Made by a program: the position numbers and the translations under genes. Positions 1 through 5,152 of a DNA stretch of 5,762 nucleotides are shown here, in pieces. Every line of letters starts with the position of its first letter. The first letter of the stretch is position 1. The stretch is from Pirellulaceae bacterium (lineage in GTDB: Bacteria > Planctomycetota > Planctomycetia > Pirellulales > Pirellulaceae): contig JASLRF010000215.1 in the NCBI GenBank assembly GCA_030744095.1, positions 1 through 5,762 on the forward strand, written 5' to 3'. The notes below the pieces were generated by a model. It worked only from the letters and a program-made list of their open reading frames with translations, was not told the origin of the DNA and made no database searches.

Positions 1-2
1 TC

Positions 3-3000
3 AACGGGCAGCAGCCAGATAACGAAATCGATCTTGGTGCTTATCAGTTGGAGATTCGCCGGGCACCAGAGTTTGGCGTGTCCTTCGATCCGCCCGTCCC
101 CACGATCTTCTTCACCGACAGTTTCGACGTCAACGATCGGCAGACCGAACAGACTTCGATCACCGCGCCCGCCGGCAACGCGTTATCGGATGGTCAGACG
201 ATGGTGATCAGTGATGGATTACAGGAATTGACGTTTGAATTCGACGATGCGGATCTGCCCAGCACGCATGTTAATGCCGGTGTGACACCAGATCGAATTC
301 GGATCGGTTTCCGTTCGTCGCAATCTGCCAATCAGATCGCCGAACTAATTCGCGACACGATCAACAGCCCGTCGGTGCAGAGCATCCTCGATGTCACCGC
401 GGCCCTGTCAGATGGCACGGCGGTCGGTTTTAGTGGGCAGGGTAATCGGATCAACTTGTACGGCAATGCGATTGTGCTCACCAGTTCGGGCACGGCCATT
501 GGCGTGACCGCGTCGATCAATGACATTGGAAGTGCGTTCGGCAGCGACGATCTGTTTACTTTCGAAAACCGCTCCGCCACGGGCGAGCAAATCACGCAGC
601 TGACCATTACGTTGCCGGATCCGCTCTTCTTCGGGCCCGCCTTTGGTGGAAATCAGCCGCCGACTGCCCCCTCTGGCCCAGACGTCAATCCGTCATCTGA
701 CGTTGTTGGTTATGCCTTCTCGTTTGCGCAAGCGATCAATATCGACGACACGATTGTGGTGGACTTCACCAACTTCGATCCGAATGAACGCTTCATATTT
801 GGCAACGATGTCGACTTCTCTAACAACCCGTTCAACTACATCGGCTCGGACTACACCATCACGTTTAGCAGCGGCCGTACTATATCGGGTGTCTTCACTA
901 GCACCGGTGCCGGTGCCGGGCAAGTCGCCGTGCTGGATGTGGCCGATACGCTGGGCGTGCAGCAGTCCATCGGTTTTGGCGATCAGAACGTCGTGCGGCC
1001 TCAAGGCCAAATCCTGATCCACTCGAATACCGTCTCCAATTCGCTTCAGTTTGGTATTGTGGCCGACGCGGGAGCCCGTGACATCTCGTCGCTGGCACCT
1101 TTGGCGGGCAGCTTGCCACACGCGGGCCCGGTGCGCGTGACGCGGGAAGTCAACCCCCAGCGCCTGGTGACGGGCGTCACCATCGCCAACAACCTGGTTG
1201 CCCGAAACGGTACCGGCGGAATTCTGGTTAGTGGTGACCCAACAGTAGCAGGAGACTTGCTGCAACTATCAGCCGTTCCATTTGGTCGGGTCTTTAATAA
1301 TACGATCGTGGGTTCTGGTAGTGGGGTGGGGATCCAAGTTGAGGAAAATGTTAGCCCAACACTCTTGAACAATATTGTGTCCAAACTGGGAGTTGGTATT
1401 AGCGTTGATCCAACCGCCACATCGACCATCATCGGCGGTACTGTTTATCAAAGCAATGCGGCCAGTGTTACCGGAACGGGCCTGGGCAGCTTCCCGATTT
1501 CGTTGACCAGTGCGGATCCTCTGTTCGTGGACGCCGATCAAGGCAACTACTATCTGGCACCAGGAGCATTGGCGATCGACAGTGCCATCGACTCGCTGGA
1601 GGACCGACCGGCGATCGTGACTGTGAAAGCACCACTTGGTTTCACCGAATCTCCTATTCTGGCACCCGTGTTGGATAGCATCGGCCAACGCCGCGTCGAT
1701 GATCCCGATGTGGATACGCCACCCGGCCAAGGCGCGCGAGTGTTCAAAGACCGTGGGGCTTTGGATCGAGCTGACTTTGCTGGCCCTTCCGCCATGCTGC
1801 TTAACCCACAGGACAACGATGCGTTTGGTGCCGACGGCAACAGCGCATTGACGTTCGTCGAGTTGACCAATTCCGTCCTGAGTAGTTTTTCGATCCAGTT
1901 GTTGGACGGTGTCCAACCTGCCGATTCACAAGATGGAACCGGTGCCGACGACAATACAGTGCGAAGCAACCGAGTGACCGTCTTGCGTGACAATGTTAAG
2001 CTCGTTCAAGGGTTGGACTACGCGTTTAGCTACGACGCCACGAACAACATTATCCGCCTTACACCTCTGGCGGGAATCTGGGAATCCGATCGTGTTTATG
2101 ACATCGAATTGTCAAATGCCGAAGGGCTGATCTTAACGGCACCGGATGGCGCATCGGTAACTGACGGAGACAGTTTTGACGTCACGGACGACGCAAACAA
2201 CACGGCGACATTCGAATTTGAGTCAGGCTACAGCTTGGATGTGCCGCAGACATTGACCTTGCAAATTCCCGCCAGCGGCGGCAGCGCCATCACGGACGGC
2301 GAAACCTTCCAAATCAGCAGTGACGTTGAGATGGAAACGTTTGAATTCGATAGCAACGGTGCTTTCGTTGAAGGAAATGTCGTAATTGACTTGTCGGGTC
2401 AGGAATCCGCCAACGATCTTGCGAATAGGATCGTCACGGCAATCAACGATGTCAATCTGGATTTGAGCCCAGTCAACATCGTCAACGTCGGAGGCCGTGC
2501 GGTTCACCTGGGAAGCCGCTCGATCCATGCCATCGACACCTCGCTGACGGCCATCACGGAGACGGGCGTCCTGGGCGGCATTGAAGACGGGCAGATGTTC
2601 AAAATCGATGATGGTCTCAACGTGCTTACCTTCGAGTTTACCACGGGAACGTCACCCGGATTGGGGAGCCGCACTGTGCCGTTCACCTACGCCATGACGC
2701 ACGAACAGATCGCTGACTCCATTGTGGCAACCGTTCGCAACGCAGGGCTCGATCTGAATCCGACTCACGCAGCCAATAGCGACGGCCTGGTGCATGTGGG
2801 TGGCCAAATTCGCCACATCATTGACGTAACCGATTCGCAGTTGGCATTGTCTGGCCAGCCCGGTGTGCGTCCCGCCTGGGGGATCAGAATCCCAACCGTC
2901 GCCGGCAAGCCTGACTTCGAAAACGCATTGGCCGATGGCGAGGTCTTCACCGTAAGCGATGGCAGCGGCAATTCGTTGACCATTGAATTGGATGACGACG

Positions 3001-4649
3001 GCGAGACGGTCCCGGGCAACACAGTGGTTAGCTTCAATGACAACACCACGACCAATCAGTTGGCCAACGCCATTGCCATCATAATTCGCAATGGAAACGT
3101 CAGTCTCAGCCCCAGTAATATCGGAAACGGAATCATCCGTCTCAACGGCACGGCGGCGCATTCGCTCGATACGACCGCGACCACCCTGCAGCAGATTGGC
3201 ACCGCTGGAGTGCCGGCCGCCCTACCCGTGAATTTCACCCCGGGGTCGACCTATCAGCCAGGCGTCGGCATTCTAAGTCCAATCTTCAGCGCCGAAAACA
3301 TGGCCGACTCGATTGCCGTGGCGATCAATTCCGCAAATCAACAGCGTCTGTTGCAGGACGTAACCGCGACGGCCAAGGACGATGAAGTCCTCATGGACGG
3401 CGTGTTCGACATCACTGGCATTAACACCGTGTTCAGTTCCAGTATTCGAGATATCGCCGGTAATCGCCTCAAACCCAATCGCAACGACGGTACCACCGCG
3501 TTTACAGTCTTCATCGGCAGCGGACTCGATTATGGCGACGCCCCTGACATCTATGGCACGTCCGAGGATGCCAATGGTGCACGCCACCAAATCCAGGGTG
3601 ATTTCTTCCTGGGCAATGGTGTCGATATCGACTTCGACGGCCAACCCAGTCCGGATGCGACGGGTGACGATCAAGACGGAACTGACGACGAAAATGGCGT
3701 CATCTTTAGCGGTGCTCTGGACGAATTTGGCAACACTGTCCTCGTTGGCGGCTCGACCGCAACAGCGACTGTCACGGCATCATTAGGGGGGCTTCTGGAC
3801 GCTTGGATCGATTTCAATGCCGATGGTGATTGGGATGATTCAGGCGAACAGATCTTCAGCAGTCAACCACTTATCGCGGGAACGCAACTCTTGCCCGAGT
3901 TCACCGTGCTGGGCAATTCGGCACAGGGTCAGACGTTTGCGAGGTTCCGTCTCAGCAGTGCCGGCGGGCTACAGCCGACTGGATTTGCGGACGATGGTGA
4001 AGTTGAAGATCACGCGGTGGTCATTTCGGCGAACCCCTGGCGCAATCCAACGGATTTCAATGACGTCAACGCCGATGGCCATGTCACCCCAATCGATCCG
4101 CTGGTCATCATCAACTATCTCAACCACAACTTGGCTTCAACAGATCCACTGCCCATTCCTCGGCCACTCCCAGATGGCCAAACCAGCCCGCCATTGCCTT
4201 CATTTGACCCTTTCTTGGATGTCAACGGAGATGGGTACGCCACTTCCAGAGATGTCGGGGTCGTGATCAACTTCCTGAATAACCGTGCGGGTGGCGAAGG
4301 TGAATCCTTCGGGACGGGGCGCATCAGCGAGACCGGCAACGGTGAAGGTGAAGGTGAAGGTGAAGGTGAAGCGTCACTTCTGGCAGCCGGATTCTCGAGC
4401 CGCCCAGTCTTTGTGGATCACCGCTTGCCCGAAGCGAGCCATGAAGTCCGCGAAACAGAGGTTCAAACGGACTCTGACGTTGAGTTGATTTACGCCGCCG
4501 ATTGGGCTACGAGCAGTGATTCTGACGCGAATCCGGGTTCACCGGCTTCGTTGGATCGAGTGTGGGCCGAAGAACTTGATGACGTCCTCGCCGATGTCGC
4601 ATCCGGTGTTGAATACAAGACCGGTTTGAACGACGCATTCTTCAGCTAA
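3..4649 (+). CDS. Giant multidomain secreted protein (5' partial): DG repeats, beta-helix, Ig-like, GEVED, dockerin type I
   Basis: The frame is open from the first complete codon at 3, with no stop before 48, and ends at TAA 4647-4649. The true start and any signal sequence lie upstream of the window. Upstream of the TTG at 48 the frame reads NEIDLGAYQ, a closing motif common at the end of beta-helix-type modules, so that TTG is an internal Leu. Numbering from codon 3, the visible 1548 residues contain: DG repeat copy A (~60-175), a beta-rich module (~185-315), beta-helix (~335-530), the motif DRGALDRADF (~583-592), an Ig-like domain interrupted by a DG-repeat array (~603-1171), GEVED (~1174-1342), dockerin (~1349-1428) and an acidic tail. 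There is no Cys and there are nine Lys. No catalytic motif is visible. Families of this type are exported planctomycete surface or matrix proteins. An adhesive or structural role is inference, as is the partner of the dockerin. Coding status is near certain; function is unknown. Confidence 0.97.
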   Translation, partial: NGQQPDNEIDLGAYQLEIRRAPEFGVSFDPPVPTIFFTDSFDVNDRQTEQTSITAPAGNALSDGQTMVISDGLQELTFEFDDADLPSTHVNAGVTPDRIRIGFRSSQSANQIAELIRDTINSPSVQSILDVTAALSDGTAVGFSGQGNRINLYGNAIVLTSSGTAIGVTASINDIGSAFGSDDLFTFENRSATGEQITQLTITLPDPLFFGPAFGGNQPPTAPSGPDVNPSSDVVGYAFSFAQAINIDDTIVVDFTNFDPNERFIFGNDVDFSNNPFNYIGSDYTITFSSGRTISGVFTSTGAGAGQVAVLDVADTLGVQQSIGFGDQNVVRPQGQILIHSNTVSNSLQFGIVADAGARDISSLAPLAGSLPHAGPVRVTREVNPQRLVTGVTIANNLVARNGTGGILVSGDPTVAGDLLQLSAVPFGRVFNNTIVGSGSGVGIQVEENVSPTLLNNIVSKLGVGISVDPTATSTIIGGTVYQSNAASVTGTGLGSFPISLTSADPLFVDADQGNYYLAPGALAIDSAIDSLEDRPAIVTVKAPLGFTESPILAPVLDSIGQRRVDDPDVDTPPGQGARVFKDRGALDRADFAGPSAMLLNPQDNDAFGADGNSALTFVELTNSVLSSFSIQLLDGVQPADSQDGTGADDNTVRSNRVTVLRDNVKLVQGLDYAFSYDATNNIIRLTPLAGIWESDRVYDIELSNAEGLILTAPDGASVTDGDSFDVTDDANNTATFEFESGYSLDVPQTLTLQIPASGGSAITDGETFQISSDVEMETFEFDSNGAFVEGNVVIDLSGQESANDLANRIVTAINDVNLDLSPVNIVNVGGRAVHLGSRSIHAIDTSLTAITETGVLGGIEDGQMFKIDDGLNVLTFEFTTGTSPGLGSRTVPFTYAMTHEQIADSIVATVRNAGLDLNPTHAANSDGLVHVGGQIRHIIDVTDSQLALSGQPGVRPAWGIRIPTVAGKPDFENALADGEVFTVSDGSGNSLTIELDDDGETVPGNTVVSFNDNTTTNQLANAIAIIIRNGNVSLSPSNIGNGIIRLNGTAAHSLDTTATTLQQIGTAGVPAALPVNFTPGSTYQPGVGILSPIFSAENMADSIAVAINSANQQRLLQDVTATAKDDEVLMDGVFDITGINTVFSSSIRDIAGNRLKPNRNDGTTAFTVFIGSGLDYGDAPDIYGTSEDANGARHQIQGDFFLGNGVDIDFDGQPSPDATGDDQDGTDDENGVIFSGALDEFGNTVLVGGSTATATVTASLGGLLDAWIDFNADGDWDDSGEQIFSSQPLIAGTQLLPEFTVLGNSAQGQTFARFRLSSAGGLQPTGFADDGEVEDHAVVISANPWRNPTDFNDVNADGHVTPIDPLVIINYLNHNLASTDPLPIPRPLPDGQTSPPLPSFDPFLDVNGDGYATSRDVGVVINFLNNRAGGEGESFGTGRISETGNGEGEGEGEGEASLLAAGFSSRPVFVDHRLPEASHEVRETEVQTDSDVELIYAADWATSSDSDANPGSPASLDRVWAEELDDVLADVASGVEYKTGLNDAFFS
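180..530 (+). repeat. DG/TFEFD repeat, copy A (protein-level repeat)
   Basis: This segment starts with ALSDGQTMVISDG, followed by LTFEFDD, then SANQIAELIRDTIN and a beta-rich end around GNRINLYGNAIV. The same order of motifs recurs at 2151-3413: DG-x-x-F/M-x-I-x-DG, TFEFD, an S-A-N/E-x-(L/I)-A-x-x-I helix, then a VxLxG strand. The lead-in TAPAGNALSDG matches IPASGGSAITDG and IPTVAGKPDFENALADG before later copies. The resemblance was read by eye at protein level. DNA identity between copies is low, so the duplication is old. Copy A stands apart from the main array, separated from it by the beta-helix. I do not recognise a named family with certainty. Confidence 0.75.
555..947 (+). other. Unnamed beta-rich module with 'FDPNERFIFGNDVD ... 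GSDYTITFSSGRTISGVF' signature
   Basis: This module lies between DG copy A and the beta-helix. It begins FTFENRSATGEQITQLTITL, passes through a Pro/Gly-rich loop, and then reads IVVDFTNFDPNERFIFGNDVD followed by YTITFSSGRTISGVF. The alternation of hydrophobic and polar residues suggests a beta-sandwich. The FDP-GE-type phrase followed by a 'DVD' and a 'TFSSGRT-GVF' phrase resembles modules I associate with bacterial surface proteins, but I cannot name the family. The boundaries are approximate. A carbohydrate- or protein-binding role would be a guess. Confidence 0.5.
1005..1595 (+). other. Right-handed parallel beta-helix region
   Basis: Short repeated rungs are visible: ILIHSNTVSNSLQFGIVAD, VTIANNLVARNGTGGILVS, VFNNTIVGSGSGVGIQV and LLNNIVSKLGVGISVD. 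Each has the N-N-(L/T)-(I/V) turn and G-(I/V) strand typical of PbH1-type rungs. The segment closes with SADPLFVDADQGNYYLAP and then GALAIDSA, a very common ending of bacterial surface beta-helices. An insertion rich in A, G and P (about 1065-1165) interrupts the first and second rungs. Such folds occur in polysaccharide lyases and adhesins, but no lyase catalytic residues can be assigned here, so an adhesive or structural role is more likely. Confidence 0.8.
1809..3515 (+). other. Ig-like (SbsA-type) domain apparently split by the DG-repeat array
   Basis: The first part (1809-2117) follows DRGALDRADFAGPSAMLLNP. It contains FSIQLLDG, the run VRSNRVTVLRDNVKLVQGLDY and RVYDIELSN, like the early strands of bacterial Ig-like domains. 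The last strands of such domains usually read 'I-x-D-x-AGN-x-L-x-x-N-x-x-x-G-x-x-x-F'. Exactly this appears about 1300 bases later, at 3423-3515, as SIRDIAGNRLKPNRNDGTTAF. The material in between is the DG array. The simplest reading is one Ig-like domain with a large insertion between its penultimate and last strands. This is inference from motif order. Two incomplete domains, or an array flanked by unrelated motifs, remain possible. Confidence 0.55.
2151..3413 (+). repeat. DG/TFEFD repeat array: three full and two half copies (protein-level)
   Basis: Copies read by eye: B 2151-2279 (first half only: VTDGDSFDVTDD, TFEFES); C 2283-2579 (AITDGETFQISSD, TFEFDSNG, SANDLANRIVTAIN, RAVHLGSRSIHAIDT); D 2580-2873 (IEDGQMFKIDDG, TFEFTTG, HEQIADSIVATVRN, LVHVGGQIRHIIDVT); E 2922-3218 (ALADGEVFTVSDG, TIELDDDG, TNQLANAIAIIIRN, IIRLNGTAAHSLDTT); F 3222-3413 (second half only: SAENMADSIAVAIN, DVTATAKDDEVLMDG). 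Full units are about 98-99 residues and share an N-(L/V)-x-L-(S/N)-P step between the helix and the second beta part. B and F together make one complete unit, so C-E could have been inserted into an ancestral single unit. Function unknown. Confidence 0.75.
3522..4028 (+). other. GEVED domain with preceding DYGDAPD acidic segment
   Basis: It opens with LDYGDAPDIYGTSEDANGAR, then an Asp-rich stretch (DIDFDGQ, DDQDGTDDENG). A beta-sandwich core follows with LDAWIDFNADGDWDDSGEQI, and it ends in FADDGEVEDHAVVI (3981-4022). The GEVED motif and the DxNxDGDWDD loop (3810-3848) are the defining signatures of the GEVED family, found in large secreted proteins of planctomycetes and other marine bacteria, usually just upstream of a C-terminal anchoring or sorting module, as here. 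The Asp/Asn loop probably binds calcium (inference). The domain looks intact. Confidence 0.9.
4047..4286 (+). other. Dockerin type I region (two calcium loops)
   Basis: Two 12-residue loops match the dockerin/EF-type pattern D-x-N-x-D-G-x-x-x-x-x-D: DVNADGHVTPID at 4062-4097 and DVNGDGYATSRD at 4218-4253. Each is followed by a short helix ending in (I/V)IN(Y/F)LN. All calcium-ligating positions are present in both. About 40 residues separate the loops, longer than in cellulosomal dockerins, and they are proline-rich (PLPIPRPLPD, PPLPSFDP). The second loop departs from the first after the DG. In cellulosomes dockerins bind cohesins. Planctomycetes have no classical cellulosome, so the partner and purpose here are unknown. 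Confidence 0.93.
4341..4370 (+). repeat. (GGTGAA)x5 hexanucleotide microsatellite, in frame
   Basis: Five perfect copies of GGTGAA encode (Gly-Glu)5 just after the dockerin. The repeat is a multiple of three and in frame, so gain or loss of a unit would alter the linker by two residues without a frameshift. A related GGCGAAGGTGAA lies 5' of it (around 4293-4304), encoding GEGE. It probably forms a flexible acidic linker between the dockerin and the tail. Confidence 0.95.
4371..4646 (+). other. Acidic C-terminal tail after the dockerin
   Basis: About 92 residues rich in Asp, Glu, Ser and Ala, with only one Lys. The tail ends in LDRVWAEELDDVLADVASG and then a short GLNDAFFS terminus. There is no hydrophobic span followed by basic residues, so neither a membrane anchor nor a PEP-CTERM or LPXTG signal is present. 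Dockerin-type planctomycete proteins often end in a short amphipathic segment with a D-A-(V/L/F)-F close to the stop, and this tail resembles that. A role in export or surface sorting is conjecture. Confidence 0.5.
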
Positions 4650-4730
4650 GAACAACGCTCGCCAGAACGATCCGATCCGGTACCCGGAAGTTCGGCAACG
4701 CGAAAACAAGATGCCTAACGGCAACACCGT

Positions 4731-4767
4731 TCGATGAGGTGACGTAAGTCGAATGGTGACGGAGTCG
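4731..4767. repeat. Degenerate direct repeat TCGA-n-GGTGACG-n-AGTCG
   Basis: Two adjacent units share TCGA, GGTGACG and AGTCG with small length differences between them: GGTGACGTAAGTCG at 4738-4751 and GGTGACGGAGTCG at 4755-4767. A third TCGA followed by a GGTG occurs at 4777-4789. The period of about 17 bp is not a whole number of helical turns. It could be a remnant of an intergenic repeat or a protein-binding site. Nothing in the window decides between them. Confidence 0.45.
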
Positions 4768-4836
4768 TGAGTCTTTTCGACCATCGGTGTCCACCGGTCG
4801 CCAGTCGTTGTCCGAAGAAGACTCCCCTCCCTTTCC

Positions 4837-4864
4837 GGCTAACACCATTCAACGGTGTTAGGCC
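4837..4864. repeat. Inverted repeat, CTAACACC / GGTGTTAG hairpin
   Basis: Perfect 8-bp arms 4839-4846 and 4854-4861 with a 7-nt loop (ATTCAAC). Two more G-C pairs form if the G at 4862 is bulged. It is the strongest hairpin in the gap. It lies 190 nt after the upstream stop and has no T-run after it, so it is at best a non-canonical terminator. It could equally be a dispersed palindromic element. The sequence right after it repeats the CCTAAC of 4714-4719. Confidence 0.5.
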
Positions 4865-4931
4865 TAACCGTTGCGATCGATTTGATTGACAGATTGACCA
4901 GGTGGCTTGGAAAGTTCCGCATCGCTGGCCA

Positions 4932-4955
4932 CCCCATTTTGTTGTTGGAATGGGG
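4932..4955. repeat. Inverted repeat, CCCCATT / AATGGGG hairpin
   Basis: Perfect 7-bp arms 4932-4938 and 4949-4955 around a T/G-rich 10-nt loop that could add two G-T pairs. There is no T-run on either side in the direction of transcription. The weak -35-like TTGTTG lies in its loop. Function unknown; chance occurrence is possible. Confidence 0.4.
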
Positions 4956-5140
4956 GCTCCTGTCTATGATCGGGTATGGTCCCCACGGTCGCGCGAAAAG
5001 TGAGCAGCCATATCCCCGATGGCAAACTCCTACTGAAATAACCCCTCATTCTAGGTGTTTCTGGCGTTACAGAGCCGAGTGTCGCAAATGGCCTTTGCTG
5101 GGGAACGATCTTCGGGCAACGGCTGTCAAAGTGGTGAATT

Positions 5141-5145
5141 GAGAG
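5141..5145 (+). promoter_or_regulatory. Ribosome-binding site (GAGAG) for the downstream CDS
   Basis: GAGAG sits 7 nt before the ATG at 5153, a normal Shine-Dalgarno spacing. It supports ATG 5153 as the start. The adjacent in-frame TTG at 5150 would have only 4 nt of spacing. Confidence 0.6.
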
Positions 5146-5152
5146 ACATTTG

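Larger units (their letters stand above)
4650..5152. other. Intergenic region without a convincing gene
   Basis: 503 bp between the two coding regions. Open frames on both strands here lack a recognisable protein, and the plus-strand frame 4855-5142 begins inside an inverted repeat. Visible structure: a 5-bp inverted repeat TCCGG/CCGGA at 4676-4688, 27 nt past the stop; AACGG/CCGTT at 4717-4731; CGACC/GGTCG at 4778-4800; two longer hairpins listed separately; a degenerate direct repeat; and a GATTGAC duplication at 4884-4898. No hairpin is followed by a T-run. A TATGAT at 4965-4970 with TTGTTG 17 bp upstream is the best -10/-35-like pair, but it is weak. Transcription of the downstream gene probably starts in this gap, because the gap is long for an operon. 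Confidence 0.7.

Noticed and set aside
48..50. TTG as start codon of the large gene
   Set aside because: The frame is open upstream to base 3 and encodes a recognisable motif (DLGAYQ) that runs straight through this codon. No ribosome-binding site precedes it.
1005..1595. Beta-helix as a pectate-lyase-type enzyme
   Set aside because: The rungs fit the fold, but no catalytic Asp/Arg/Lys set can be identified, and the setting is that of a structural surface protein.
693..1916. Long minus-strand open frames under the large gene (693-1265, 1269-1916)
   Set aside because: They are antisense shadows of a confidently coding frame, with no ribosome-binding sites or recognisable proteins.
3817..4266. 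Overlapping plus-strand frame of 149 codons
   Set aside because: It lies entirely across the GEVED-dockerin coding region in another frame, is Met/Ser/Arg-rich and has no domain.
4886..4891. TTGACA as a -35 box
   Set aside because: No -10-like sequence lies 16-18 bp downstream (GGAAAG region). It is part of the GATTGAC direct duplication.
4942..4970. Promoter TTGTTG-17 bp-TATGAT for the downstream gene
   Set aside because: The -10-like box is fair but the -35 matches only half of the consensus, it overlaps a hairpin loop, and planctomycete promoters are poorly defined. Not strong enough to list as a feature.
4855..5142. Small plus-strand gene of 95 codons in the intergenic gap
   Set aside because: It starts with GTG inside the arm of an inverted repeat, has no ribosome-binding site, and shows no domain or signal. 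Its composition (many Arg, Trp, His) is unlike the neighbouring genes.
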